Notes: generated from the sequence alone by a model not told the origin. Counted from the stretch's first letter, positions 43,083 through 51,797 are shown. The stretch: DNA of 64,000 nt from Salinibacterium sp. NK8237 (GCF_015864955.1 NZ_JADYWE010000002.1:562326-626325), one strand, 5' to 3'. Translations and numbers: made by a program.

Positions 43083-44436
43083 AGCCGCGCACCTTTTCCC
43101 AGTCAGTCACTGCCGAGTCAAAGGCAGCCAATTCGATAGCGGCGTAGTTGAGGTAGTGGTCGACTACTTCATCGCCGAAAGCTTCGCGGGCGAAAGTGGA
43201 TGCTGCGAAGAGTTCCGTAGCTTCCCGCAGTGATGCAGGCACCCGAGGAACATCGCTCGTGTACGCGTTGCCTTCGAAGGCATCGTCGAGCTCAAGCTCG
43301 TTGTCGATTCCATAGAGCCCAGCGGCGATGAGGGCGCTAACGGCCAAATACTGGTTCACGTCGCCGCCAGGAACGCGGTTCTCGACCCGCATTCCGTGTC
43401 CTTGGCCAACGACTCGCAGTGCACACGTGCGGTTGTCGAGGCCCCATGCCAGAGCCGTGGGGGCAAAGCTTCCCGGAACGTAGCGCTTGTAGGAGTTGAT
43501 ATTGGGAGCGGAGAACAGCGTGAGTTCGCGCATGACCGCGAGCTGGCCGGCAATAAAATGACGGAACATTTTTGACATGCCGTGTTCGGCATCCTTATCG
43601 GCAAAGACGGCGGTTCCGTCTGTTCCTCGCAGGCTGATATGGATGTGGCAGCTATTGCCTTCCTTCTCGTTGTACTTTGCCATGAAGGTGAGGCTCTTGC
43701 CGTGCGCATCGGCGATTTCCTTCGCGCCATTCTTGTAGATCGAGTGGTTGTCGCACGTATCAAGGGCTGAGGCGTAGCGGAAGCCGATCTCTTGCTGGCC
43801 AGGGTTGCATTCGCCCTTCACCCCTTCGCAGTACATGCCGGCGCCATCCATGCCGTTACGGATGTCGCGAAGCAGTGGTTCCATGCGCGTCGACGCCAGC
43901 ACGTTGTAGTCGATGTTGTAGTCGGTGGCTGCTGAAAGTTCGCGGTAGCCCTTCTTCCAGGCCTCGCGGTAACTGTCGTCAAAGACGATGAATTCGAGTT
44001 CAGTGGCAACAAAAGTGTCGAGCCCGCGCTCGGCGAGACGCTCGAGTTGAGCTTTCAGGATCTGGCGAGGGGATGGCGCGACTGGGGTTTCGTCGTGCCA
44101 CTTCAGGTCAGCGGTGACGAGCGCAGTGGCCACGAGCCACGGGGCGCGGCGCAGGGTTCCCAAATCGGGCACCATGACCATGTCGCCGTAGCCGCGCGAC
44201 CAGCTCGACATTGCGTAGCCCTCGACGGTGTTCATGTCGACATCAACGGCGAGCAAATAGTTGCAACACTCAGCGCCGTGCGCCGCGGCATCCTCAAGGA
44301 AGAGTCTCGCCGAGAGACGCTTGCCCACCAGGCGCCCCTGCATGTCGGTGAAAGCCACGAGAACCGTGTCGATTGCGCCGCTTGCGACGTCGTCGGTCAA
44401 TTCGTCGAGCGTGAGGTTGCCTGAGCTGGGGGACAT
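43069..44436 (-). CDS. Glutamine-synthetase-like gamma-glutamyl-amine ligase (GS 1, GlnA3/GlnA4-like)
   Basis: A 455-residue glutamine synthetase homologue. Active-site features are kept: ATELEFIVFD (Mg ligands), 'ECNPGQQEIGF', GNSCHIHISL (the GSGMH-type loop), 'SAPNINSYKRY', NRTCALRV and ENRVPGGDVN. The Asp/Ser ammonium-site loop of true GlnA is absent and there is no adenylylation-site motif, as in Streptomyces GlnA3 (polyamines) and GlnA4 (ethanolamine). It therefore probably forms a gamma-glutamyl amide with an amine using ATP. GAGGAG precedes ATG 44436. It is the first gene of a five-gene operon and is divergent from an ethanolamine-type permease, which favours ethanolamine or a similar substrate. 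Confidence 0.88.
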   Translation of the reverse strand: MSPSSGNLTLDELTDDVASGAIDTVLVAFTDMQGRLVGKRLSARLFLEDAAAHGAECCNYLLAVDVDMNTVEGYAMSSWSRGYGDMVMVPDLGTLRRAPWLVATALVTADLKWHDETPVAPSPRQILKAQLERLAERGLDTFVATELEFIVFDDSYREAWKKGYRELSAATDYNIDYNVLASTRMEPLLRDIRNGMDGAGMYCEGVKGECNPGQQEIGFRYASALDTCDNHSIYKNGAKEIADAHGKSLTFMAKYNEKEGNSCHIHISLRGTDGTAVFADKDAEHGMSKMFRHFIAGQLAVMRELTLFSAPNINSYKRYVPGSFAPTALAWGLDNRTCALRVVGQGHGMRVENRVPGGDVNQYLAVSALIAAGLYGIDNELELDDAFEGNAYTSDVPRVPASLREATELFAASTFAREAFGDEVVDHYLNYAAIELAAFDSAVTDWEKVRGFERL

Positions 44437-44461
44437 TAACTTCTCCTCATTAAGCAAGTCA

Positions 44462-44483
44462 AATGGTGCGCTTTCCGACCATT
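44462..44483. promoter_or_regulatory. Candidate GntR operator upstream of GS 1
   Basis: Perfect arms AATGGT (44462-44467) and ACCATT (44478-44483) with a 10-bp spacer, 26 bp upstream of the GS 1 start codon. Another ACCATT occurs at 44563-44568 in the same divergent spacer. The operon encodes its own GntR regulator, so a site here is expected; the match to a known consensus is not proven. Confidence 0.4.
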
Positions 44484-44654
44484 AGAACACACCCACGCCG
44501 GTGTTGCTCGAAAATCTTCCCCATTACCGCGGGAAATTTCTGTGGATTATGTCTAGTCAACAACCATTGATAACCGTATAGTCATCGCAAGGATTCTCCC
44601 AGCATTGTGTGATCGACCCGTCGGTGCACGCAACCAGACTGCAAAGGAAACAGG

Positions 44655-46199
44655 ATGTCCAAAGACACACTGAACGTCTCCGGGGTGAAATACACGACGG
44701 CTGCGGCCGGGTATTTCGAGAAACGCACACTCAAACGCACGGCGGGAATCTGGGGACTGTGGGGTCTCGCGGTCGCCGCGGTCATCTCCGGTGACTTCTC
44801 TGGCTGGAACTTTGGAATCGGCTTCGCGGGCTTCGGCGGGATGCTGATTGCCTTCGCCCTGCTGATCTTCATGTATTACGGCATGATCTTTAGCATCGGA
44901 GAAATGGCATCCGCCATGCCCCACACCGGTGGAGCCTATTCCTTTGCTCGCGCTGCGATGGGCCCGTGGGGCGGTTTCGTCACGGGGCTCGCTGAGACGA
45001 TTGAATATGTGGCTACTACGGCCGTCATCGTATATTTCTCGGCTGGCTATGCCGACTTCATTACGAGTGAGCTCTTGGGCTTCTCGCTGCCGGCGCCAGT
45101 GTGGTGGCTGATTCTGTACATCGTTTTCATCGGGCTCAACTCGGCCGGCGCCGCGATTTCCTTTAAATTTGCGATCATCGTGGCGATTGTTTCGATCACC
45201 ATCCTGCTCGTCTTCTCGGTCATGGCAGCATTTTCTGGTCTCTTCAGCTGGGACAACTTGTTCAATATCGAGGCAGACCCTGGGCAATCATCCTTCTTGC
45301 CTCATGGCATCGTGCCGATCCTCTTTGCCCTTCCCTATGCGATGTGGTTCTTCTTGGGAATCGAAGAGCTGCCACTTGCCGCAGAAGAGGCTCACGACCC
45401 TGTCCGCGACATCCCCAAGGCCGGTTTGATCGCCCGCACTACGCTGATCATTACGGGTCTTTTGGTGCTCTTCCTCAACACGGGAATCGTTGGTGCCTCC
45501 GAGATTTCTACGTCGGGAGAGCCCCTACTCGATGGATTCCGTGCGATCGTCGGAGACCAAGCAGCGGCGGCCCTCGCACTGTTTGCACTCATCGGGCTAT
45601 TCGCGTCGTTGCAGGGGATCATGTTTGCTTACGGACGCAACATGTACTCGCTGTCTCGCGCAGGCTATTACCCGAAATTCTTGTCGCTCACTGGTAAGCG
45701 CCAGACTCCCGCTGTTGCACTTCTGGTGGGTGCGATTATCGGCTACGTCGCCTTGGTTCTCGTTGACAGCCTCGGCGGCGCCGATGGCGTCGCGGGTGCA
45801 ATCGTCTTGAACATCGCGGTGTGGGGCGCTGTTATCGCTTACGTACTTCAGATGGTGTCGTTCCTGATTCTGCGCAAGAAATACCCGAACGCAAATCGCC
45901 CCTACCGCAGCCCCTGGGGTGTTCCCGGAGCTATTATCGGCGGCGTTCTTTCGTTGGCGATCTTCTTCGGCTTCTTCATCAACGAGCCCGCTCGTCCGGC
46001 GATCGGCGCCATCGCTGTGGTCTACATCGTGATGCTTGCGATTTTCGGGCTCTACGGTCGCAAGCGCCTCGTGCTCTCGCCTGAAGAGGAATATGCAATC
46101 TCCGGTGGGCTCCACGGGGATCCGCAGAAAGAGGGGTATGGCGGTGCCGTCGAGGAAGAGCTTCTCGCTACTGACGGTCGGGACGAGCCCCGCAGCTAG
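44655..46199 (+). CDS. APC-family permease, ethanolamine-permease-like
   Basis: A 514-residue membrane transporter with about 12 segments between residues 30 and 470 and hydrophilic ends (the C-terminus is acidic: EEEYAISGG, EEELLATDGRD). The first helix has the substrate-binding Gly motif 'AAVISGDFSGWN', followed by 'GEMASAMPHTGGAYSFARAAMGPWGG', spread over TM2-TM3, which I recognise from Eat-type ethanolamine permeases. 'GIEELPLAAEEAHDPVRDIP' follows TM6. An AAAGGAAACAGG site precedes the ATG. It is divergent from GS 1, with 218 bp between, and would supply its amine substrate. Confidence 0.85.
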   Translation: MSKDTLNVSGVKYTTAAAGYFEKRTLKRTAGIWGLWGLAVAAVISGDFSGWNFGIGFAGFGGMLIAFALLIFMYYGMIFSIGEMASAMPHTGGAYSFARAAMGPWGGFVTGLAETIEYVATTAVIVYFSAGYADFITSELLGFSLPAPVWWLILYIVFIGLNSAGAAISFKFAIIVAIVSITILLVFSVMAAFSGLFSWDNLFNIEADPGQSSFLPHGIVPILFALPYAMWFFLGIEELPLAAEEAHDPVRDIPKAGLIARTTLIITGLLVLFLNTGIVGASEISTSGEPLLDGFRAIVGDQAAAALALFALIGLFASLQGIMFAYGRNMYSLSRAGYYPKFLSLTGKRQTPAVALLVGAIIGYVALVLVDSLGGADGVAGAIVLNIAVWGAVIAYVLQMVSFLILRKKYPNANRPYRSPWGVPGAIIGGVLSLAIFFGFFINEPARPAIGAIAVVYIVMLAIFGLYGRKRLVLSPEEEYAISGGLHGDPQKEGYGGAVEEELLATDGRDEPRS

Positions 46200-46223
46200 G
46201 ACGAGTTCCGCAACAGATTAGCT

Positions 46224-46269
46224 CTGAGCTTCCCGTCGCCCGCAAACATCCGGTCGGCGGGAAGCTCAG
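46224..46269 (+). terminator. Stem-loop after permease 1
   Basis: A 12-bp perfect stem (CTGAGCTTCCCG at 46224-46235, CGGGAAGCTCAG at 46258-46269) with a 22-base loop, 24 bp after the permease stop. There is no clear T-run, so it may be a weak or processing-type terminator. Confidence 0.5.
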
Positions 46270-46334
46270 CTAGTGCGTGTGCGCCGACGGCGGTGAATGC
46301 GATCATGGAACCACCCCAATGATCGGAGCCTCGG

Positions 46335-47195
46335 ATGCCACACCCCCTCGTTACCGCGAGCGAACTTGCCGCGCTACTCGACAATGCGGCCACGGGTGGC
46401 ACGCCGGTGAGAGTTTTGGATGTGCGGTGGAGCCTCGGCGGCCCCGCCGGGCTACCTCTCTATAGCAAGGGTCATATTCCGGGCGCGGTGTATGTCGACC
46501 TCGATACCGAGCTTGCCGGCCACGGTGAACCTGAGGAGGGGCGTCATCCGTTGCCTACTGCCGCGGACTTTCAGGCTGCTGCCCGCCGCTGGGGCCTCAA
46601 TGCTGGCGACACCGTCGTTATCTACGACAACTGGAACAGTCTTGCCGCCTGCCGCGCGTGGTGGCTGCTGCGTTACATGGGGGCTGCAGATGTGCGGGTG
46701 CTCGACGGTGCGCTCCCGGCGTGGACTGCGGCCGGGCATCCGCTCACTGAAGGAACCGACGACATGACGAATGCCACCCCGGGTTCGATTAGCCTCAGCG
46801 CCGGGCACGAACCTGTACTCAACGCCGATGATGCCGCCTCGCTTCCCGAGAGTGGCGTGCTTCTCGATGCGCGCGCGGGGGAGCGCTATCGCGGCGAGAC
46901 TGAGCCGATCGATCCGCGCGCCGGTCACATCCCCGGGGCGATCAGCGCACCGACCTCCGGCAATCTGGATGATGCCGGCCACTTCCTCGATTCCGACACG
47001 TTGCGGGAGCGGTACGTGGCGCTCGGTGTCGATGTTGATCGTGCAGTAGGCGTGTATTGCGGCTCTGGTGTCACAGCGGCTCACGACGCTCTCGCGCTGA
47101 CTGTCGCAGGCTTCCGACCGGCACTCTTTCCCGGCTCATGGTCGGCGTGGGCTAATCAACCTGAGCGTCCGGTCACCACCGGCGCGACGCCGTAG
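46335..47195 (+). CDS. Two-domain rhodanese-type sulfurtransferase
   Basis: A 286-residue protein with two rhodanese domains. The first (about 1-135) has 'DVRWSLGGPAG' and 'GHIPGAVYVDLDTELAG' but no catalytic Cys. The second (about 155-280) has 'LLDARAGERYRGETEPIDPRAGHIPGA' spread over its start and the active loop YCGSGVTA with C242. CGSGVTA is the loop of mercaptopyruvate/thiosulfate sulfurtransferases such as SseA. A GGAGCC site precedes the ATG. It lies between the two amine modules without an obvious functional tie and shares a terminator with the convergent permease. Confidence 0.9.
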   Translation: MPHPLVTASELAALLDNAATGGTPVRVLDVRWSLGGPAGLPLYSKGHIPGAVYVDLDTELAGHGEPEEGRHPLPTAADFQAAARRWGLNAGDTVVIYDNWNSLAACRAWWLLRYMGAADVRVLDGALPAWTAAGHPLTEGTDDMTNATPGSISLSAGHEPVLNADDAASLPESGVLLDARAGERYRGETEPIDPRAGHIPGAISAPTSGNLDDAGHFLDSDTLRERYVALGVDVDRAVGVYCGSGVTAAHDALALTVAGFRPALFPGSWSAWANQPERPVTTGATP

Positions 47196-47239
47196 CTGGG
47201 GCATCCGCTCGGAGCATCTCGCTTCGCTCCTCTTAAATA

Positions 47240-47278
47240 CGAAGGGCCCCAACACCACCACGGTATTGGGGCCCTTCG
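47240..47278. terminator. Bidirectional terminator
   Basis: A perfect 13-bp stem (CGAAGGGCCCCAA at 47240-47252, TTGGGGCCCTTCG at 47266-47278) with a 13-base loop, between the convergent sulfurtransferase and permease genes. The stem serves both strands. Confidence 0.88.
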
Positions 47279-47288
47279 ATCAGGGGTG

Positions 47289-48785
47289 TTACGAAATCAC
47301 ATCCTGCAGCAGTTCTTCGTTGAGGTCCTTGCGAACCAGCGACACGATGTAGCCGATCACGAAGGCGATAAACGGTGATAGCACGAGGAACCAGCCGAAG
47401 GCGTTGAGTCCGAACGCGGTGACAGTCGGGTCGACGCCAGCAGCGAGCGTGAGGTCACCGGCGAGGAGGCCGAAGCGTGACATCAGCAGGTACTCGGCGA
47501 GAACGAGACCAATGAACGCCAGGATCGGCGCAATCATGGTGACGAAGATGTTTTCGGTGCCCTTGTTCTGCAGGAAGAAGCGGATGATCGCGACGCAGAC
47601 GAGCGCTTCGATCAGCACGATCGCCACGACGGCAAGGCCACTGAACCAGAAGAACATGTTGCCAACGGGGTCGAGCTGGAAGGCGGCGAACAGCACGATC
47701 ACGACGCCGCTAATGATCGACACGATGATGGATGCGCGGCCAGGAGCTCCGCGACCGTTCACGGTTCCCACCGAACTCGAGATCACGCCACCGCGACCGA
47801 GGGCGAAGAGGTAGCGGCTTGCGGCGTTCTGGAAGGCGAGCAGTCCGGCGAACAGACTCGAGAGCACGAGGATGCTCATGAGCGTTGCAAGCCACGGTCC
47901 GACGTATTCGCTGGCGAGAGTGAAGAGCACGGCGGCGGGGTCTTCGAGGCCGGCTGAACGTTCGAGCGTCTGGTCGATTACGTTCGAGGCACCCATGCCG
48001 GTGACTAGGGCGAAAGCGGTGAAGGCGAAGAGCACGGTGATGAGGCCGACCGCGAGGTAGGTCGCACGGGGTACTGCGCGCTTCGGGTCTTTGCTTTCTT
48101 CGCCGTAGATGGCGGTGGCTTCGAAGCCGATGAAGGAAGCGAACGCGAAAGCGAAGGCGATTCCGGCCGAGCCGGCGAGGCCGCCAGCCATGATGAGGTC
48201 GGGCGAGAACGATGCAGCCCAGTTGAGGCCCTCGGGGCCGCCATCGGCGAGGATCGCAACGGCGGCGATCACGAGCACAATGAGCTCGGCGAGCATCAAT
48301 ACGCCGAGCACCTTGGCGCCGACGTCAACGCGAGCGAGCGACAGCCCGGTGACGACAACCCAGGCGAGTAATGTCCACGCCCACCAGGGGAGGAGTCCGA
48401 CCTGTCCGGCCATGACTCCACCAAAGAAGCCGTAAATGGCGAGCTGGATGGTGAGGTACGCGAGTACGGAAACGAACGAGGATGCGATTCCGGCGTTGCG
48501 CCCGAGTCCGCGGCCGACGTACGCAAAGAATGCACCGGTGTTGGTGACGCGTTGGCTCATCGCGGCGTAGCCGACGCTGAACAGGAGAAGCACGATGCCG
48601 GCGAAGAGGTACGCGCCGGGGGCGGCGGCGCCGTTGCCGAGAACGATAGCGACGGGTACTGCGCCGGTCATGCCGACGAGTGGTGCGGCTGCTGCCACAA
48701 CAAAGAAGACGATTCCGATTACGCCGAGTCGCCCTTTGCGCAGGGTCCGATCGGGGCTTTCCTGGGATTTTTGGTCAAGCGCCAT
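47289..48785 (-). CDS. APC-family amino acid/amine permease (permease 2)
   Basis: A 498-residue transporter with 12 or more hydrophobic segments from about residue 20. The first helix reads 'FFVVAAAAPLVGMTGAVP', the form typical of actinobacterial APC transporters for amino acids or amines. 'FASFIGFEATAIYGEESKDPKRAVP' spans TM6 and the next loop and has the conserved Glu-Glu. The ATG at 48785 follows GAGGAG; the open frame continues upstream through the intergenic region. An 18-bp dyad lies 32 bp ahead of it, identical in plan to sites before GS 2, the P450 and hpaE, so it probably imports the substrate of that regulon. Confidence 0.87.
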   Translation of the reverse strand: MALDQKSQESPDRTLRKGRLGVIGIVFFVVAAAAPLVGMTGAVPVAIVLGNGAAAPGAYLFAGIVLLLFSVGYAAMSQRVTNTGAFFAYVGRGLGRNAGIASSFVSVLAYLTIQLAIYGFFGGVMAGQVGLLPWWAWTLLAWVVVTGLSLARVDVGAKVLGVLMLAELIVLVIAAVAILADGGPEGLNWAASFSPDLIMAGGLAGSAGIAFAFAFASFIGFEATAIYGEESKDPKRAVPRATYLAVGLITVLFAFTAFALVTGMGASNVIDQTLERSAGLEDPAAVLFTLASEYVGPWLATLMSILVLSSLFAGLLAFQNAASRYLFALGRGGVISSSVGTVNGRGAPGRASIIVSIISGVVIVLFAAFQLDPVGNMFFWFSGLAVVAIVLIEALVCVAIIRFFLQNKGTENIFVTMIAPILAFIGLVLAEYLLMSRFGLLAGDLTLAAGVDPTVTAFGLNAFGWFLVLSPFIAFVIGYIVSLVRKDLNEELLQDVIS

Positions 48786-48817
48786 AGTGAAACTCCTCGT
48801 TGAGTTCTCAATCAATG

Positions 48818-48835
48818 TCGTCCGTATCCGAACGA
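48818..48835. promoter_or_regulatory. Regulon dyad A (permease 2 promoter)
   Basis: TCGTCC-GTATCC-GAACGA, matching the consensus TYRTTY-N6-RAAYRA at 11 of 12 arm positions. It lies 32 bp upstream of the permease 2 start codon. It shares the GTATCC core (on one strand or the other) with dyads B and C, and GCATCC with D. Confidence 0.7.
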
Positions 48836-48889
48836 GTTGGGTACAACAATGGCGAAGACAGGGTGACTTAGTCAAGGGTTTCCGGAAAT

Positions 48890-48907
48890 TCATTCGGATA
48901 CGAACTG
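48890..48907. promoter_or_regulatory. Regulon dyad B (acetoacetate-decarboxylase-like promoter)
   Basis: TCATTC-GGATAC-GAACTG. The left arm is perfect and the right arm is 4 of 6 to the consensus TYRTTY-N6-RAAYRA. The core is GTATCC on the minus strand. It lies 21 bp upstream of the start codon of the decarboxylase-like gene. Together with dyad A it occupies both sides of the divergent spacer. Confidence 0.65.
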
Positions 48908-48928
48908 TTTTGGGCTACACTCTGGCGC

Positions 48929-49738
48929 ATGACCGAACTCAACGGATTTCTTCCTCCACTCACCCCTCAAGGGTCAAGTTCGCTCGTGCCGAAGATGCCC
49001 TGGTACTACTCGGGAACGCTGCTCACTGTCGAGTATCTGACCGATCCAGCCAACGTACGTGCGATCCTCCCCGACGATATTGACCTCGCCCCCGAGCAGC
49101 CTGGCGCTGTTGCCATCGTGTGGGCAGACTGGCAGTCCTGCAGCACAGGCGGCCTCGAACTGCTCGACCCTGTTCGCGCTCAATACCTCGAAGCCTTCAT
49201 GGTGGTGCGTTGCTCGCACAAGGGCATCGTGTACAGCCGTTGCGTCGCCATCTGGGTCAACAAAGACTTCGCCATCGGCCGCGGTTGGTTCCAGGGCTAC
49301 CCCAAGAAGCTCGGCAACATTGCCGTTACTCGAGTCTTCAACACGGGCAAAGCAACCCCCAAGCTCGAGAACGGTGGCCAATTCGGCGCCTCCATCGCGG
49401 CGTACGATCACCGGCTCGCGTCGGCCGTCGTCACTCTTCGCGAACCCGCCGAGAGCAACGGCTTCGTCAACGGCCACAAGATGCTGCACAGCCGCTTCAT
49501 GCCCTCCATCAGCAAGGATGCCGGCATGTCGCTTGACCAGCTCATCACCATGGGTGGCACCGACGTTGAAATTGGCGAGACCTGGAAGGGTGACGCTGAG
49601 CTGCACCTGGGCGACTCGCAGTGGGATGAACTTCACTCGATCCTGCCCGTGCAAGAAATCCTCGGCGGCTACTACCGTGAGATCGGTGTCACCTTCAACG
49701 GTGGCGAACTCGTAGAGGACCGCTCGAACGCGATCTAA
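48929..49738 (+). CDS. Acetoacetate-decarboxylase-family enzyme
   Basis: A 269-residue protein of the acetoacetate decarboxylase superfamily. 'FQGYPKKLGNIAVTR' contains the tandem lysines K126-K127 that correspond to the Schiff-base Lys and its neighbour in the clostridial enzyme. 'YLEAFMVVRCSHKG' holds the conserved Glu region. The family forms Schiff bases with keto acids and includes decarboxylases, aldolases and dehydratases, so the reaction need not be acetoacetate decarboxylation. It is divergent from permease 2 with two copies of the regulon dyad between them. It may process a ring-cleavage product; this is inference. Confidence 0.85.
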   Translation: MTELNGFLPPLTPQGSSSLVPKMPWYYSGTLLTVEYLTDPANVRAILPDDIDLAPEQPGAVAIVWADWQSCSTGGLELLDPVRAQYLEAFMVVRCSHKGIVYSRCVAIWVNKDFAIGRGWFQGYPKKLGNIAVTRVFNTGKATPKLENGGQFGASIAAYDHRLASAVVTLREPAESNGFVNGHKMLHSRFMPSISKDAGMSLDQLITMGGTDVEIGETWKGDAELHLGDSQWDELHSILPVQEILGGYYREIGVTFNGGELVEDRSNAI

Positions 49739-49752
49739 GTTCCTTCACCGCA

Positions 49753-49791
49753 CAGAAGAGCCCCGCCGAGAACTTCGGCGGGGCTCTTCTG
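49753..49791 (+). terminator. Terminator of the acetoacetate-decarboxylase-like gene
   Basis: A perfect 17-bp stem (49753-49769 with 49775-49791) around a 5-base loop, with arm core GAGCCCCGCCGA. It starts 14 bp after the stop codon. One of the strongest stem-loops in the window. Confidence 0.9.
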
Positions 49792-49868
49792 CGCCCCGAC
49801 GGCTTCGCGACCCCATCGCCGAGCGGATTATTCCAGCGAGGCCTTTCGTCGTCTGAGAAACTGTTCGC

Positions 49869-50363
49869 ATGACAGCTGAGCGCCTGCGGGCAATGTTGGT
49901 GACGGGGATGTCCGGCGTGGGTAAGTCGACCGTGTTGGCCGCGCTCCGTCAGCGCGGGATCGACACTGTCGATACCGACGAGGGAAACTGGATCGAGGAT
50001 GTCGACGGTGAGCCCTTGTGGAGCATCCCACGGATGACAGCGCTGCTCGACCGGCCACGCGATCGCCCCCTGGCTGTGCAGGGCACCGTGGCAAATCAGG
50101 GCCAGCTCTATCACCGCTTCGATGCCGTTGTTCTGCTCACCGCACCGCAGGCCGTAATCCTCGAGCGGCTCCGAACCCGAACATCGAATGACTATGGAAA
50201 ATCTCCTGCCGAGCGTTCGAAAGTCGAGCAGGAAATTCGTGACGTCGAACCCCTGCTGCGCATTGGAGCAACTCACGTGATTGACGCGTCGGCTCCGCTA
50301 GTGGAAGTCGTCGAGGCTGTTGAGCGCATCATTCGAGGGCGTGACATCGCACCTGCAGAGTGA
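49869..50363 (+). CDS. P-loop kinase-like ATPase
   Basis: A 164-residue small P-loop protein: Walker A GMSGVGKST (about 13-21), then 'VDTDEGNWIED', and a lid-like region 'LRTRTSNDYGKSPAERSKVEQEI'. The overall form resembles shikimate/gluconate-kinase-like or AAA_18 nucleotide kinases. There is no specific substrate motif I can name. It stands alone after a strong terminator and is convergent with GS 2, so no functional link with the regulon is implied. Confidence 0.78.
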   Translation: MTAERLRAMLVTGMSGVGKSTVLAALRQRGIDTVDTDEGNWIEDVDGEPLWSIPRMTALLDRPRDRPLAVQGTVANQGQLYHRFDAVVLLTAPQAVILERLRTRTSNDYGKSPAERSKVEQEIRDVEPLLRIGATHVIDASAPLVEVVEAVERIIRGRDIAPAE

Positions 50364-50431
50364 GCGACCGGTGTTAGGCCGGAGCCGACCCACCAACCGA
50401 GTCCGCGCCAGAGGCTCCACTCGAGCGGGGC

Positions 50432-51778
50432 TTAGTAGTCGGCGAAGTACTCGTCGATCTCCCACTGGCTAATATCACGCGTCGTCTTGTCGGCGACAGA
50501 GTCTTCGTAGCGCATCACTTCATCGCGCTTCAGCACGCTGAAGACATCAATCACAGTGCTGCCCAGGGTCTCGCGCATCACCGTGTCGGCGTCGAGAGCG
50601 TCTAGGGCGGCGCTGAGGGTCATCGGCAAGATCGGTGCAGACTCGTCCTCGTAGGCCCAACCTGCGACTGCTGCGGGTGCCGTGAGCTTGCGCTTGATGC
50701 CATCAAGGCCAGCAGCCAGAGTGGATGCGATCAGCAGATACGGGTTCGCGGCCGGGTCGCCGAGGCGGACTTCTAGTCGCGTGCCCGCGCCGCGCTCGGG
50801 CGGTACCCGCAGCATTGCGCTGCGGTTGTCGTGGCCCCAGTTGGCGCGGTAGGGGGCCAGAGTGTCCGGGCCGAGGCGCTTGTAGGCGTTGACGGTGGGG
50901 TTCGAGAGTGCTGCGAGTGATCCGGCGTGGGCGAGGATTCCACCGATCATGTGGTTGGCGGTCTCTGAGAGCCCAGCGCCGCCATCCGACATGATGTTGT
51001 TGCCGTCACTGTCGACGACGGAGAAGTGCAGGTGGAAGCCGCTGCCGCCTTCGTCGTCCCAGGGCTTGCCGACGAAGAGGGCGTGCTTGCCGGTGCGGGC
51101 GACGATGTCGCGCACGGCAGTCTTGAAGAGGAAGGTGCGGTCGGCGGCATCCAGTGCCTCGCTGTGCCAGAGATTGATTTCGTACTGCGAGGGGCTGAAT
51201 TCGTGGTTGCCGGCGAAGACGCCGATGTCCATGCCGTCGAGCATGCGCATGAGGTTCAGGAATTGCCCACCGGGGTCGACGTGCTCGCCGGTCGTGTAGA
51301 CGCGGCCGGTGCGGCTGAGGCTGCGGCTCCACCCGTTCTCGTCGTCGTGGTTGGCGATGTAGAACTCAAGCTCGGGGCCGACGGTCGGGGTGAGACCGAG
51401 GGCGGCATATTCTGCGATCACGTTCTGCAGTACCGAACGCGGTGCGACGTCGCTGGTGCTGTGGTCGGGGTTGAACGCATCGCCAATAACGAGGGCAACG
51501 CCGGGCTCCCACGGCATCATCGTGAGCGTGTCGGGGTCGATCTGGGTGAGGAGGTCGGGAAGGCCGGATGACATGATGTCGTTTCCGTCGAGCACGCCGC
51601 CGCCCGTGGTTGTTACCCACACGCCTTGGCAAAATAGCGGAGACTTCGTGCGATGCAATTGGCTGACGAGAAGATCTTTTGAGCGGGTGATTCCCAGCAC
51701 ATCCGGGAAAATCAGTCGCAGAACATCGATCCCTTTTGCCTGCAAGTCCGCTTGAAGTGCTGCTATGTCGAGAGTCAT
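50432..51778 (-). CDS. Glutamine-synthetase-like gamma-glutamyl-amide ligase (GS 2)
   Basis: A 448-residue second GS homologue, clearly different from GS 1. Seen are GPELEFYI (Mg ligands), 'GNHEFSPSQYEIN', GSGFHLHFS (the GSGMH-type loop), 'NPTVNAYKRLGP', NRSAMLRVP and RLEVRLGDPAANPY. It lacks the GlnA ammonium-site loop and adenylylation site. Related ligases activate aniline (AtdA1/TdnQ) or isopropylamine (IpuC). It is divergent from a stand-alone amidotransferase-fold protein, the same pairing as AtdA1-AtdA2. GGAGGA precedes ATG 51778. A perfect copy of the regulon dyad lies 19 bp upstream. Confidence 0.87.
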   Translation of the reverse strand: MTLDIAALQADLQAKGIDVLRLIFPDVLGITRSKDLLVSQLHRTKSPLFCQGVWVTTTGGGVLDGNDIMSSGLPDLLTQIDPDTLTMMPWEPGVALVIGDAFNPDHSTSDVAPRSVLQNVIAEYAALGLTPTVGPELEFYIANHDDENGWSRSLSRTGRVYTTGEHVDPGGQFLNLMRMLDGMDIGVFAGNHEFSPSQYEINLWHSEALDAADRTFLFKTAVRDIVARTGKHALFVGKPWDDEGGSGFHLHFSVVDSDGNNIMSDGGAGLSETANHMIGGILAHAGSLAALSNPTVNAYKRLGPDTLAPYRANWGHDNRSAMLRVPPERGAGTRLEVRLGDPAANPYLLIASTLAAGLDGIKRKLTAPAAVAGWAYEDESAPILPMTLSAALDALDADTVMRETLGSTVIDVFSVLKRDEVMRYEDSVADKTTRDISQWEIDEYFADY

Positions 51779-51797
51779 TCTTCCTCCGAAAAATAAA

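Noticed and set aside
49847..49864. TCGTCG-TCTGAG-AAACTG as a sixth copy of the regulon dyad
   Set aside because: The left arm is a poor match and neither arm is symmetric with the other; the downstream kinase has no link to the pathway.
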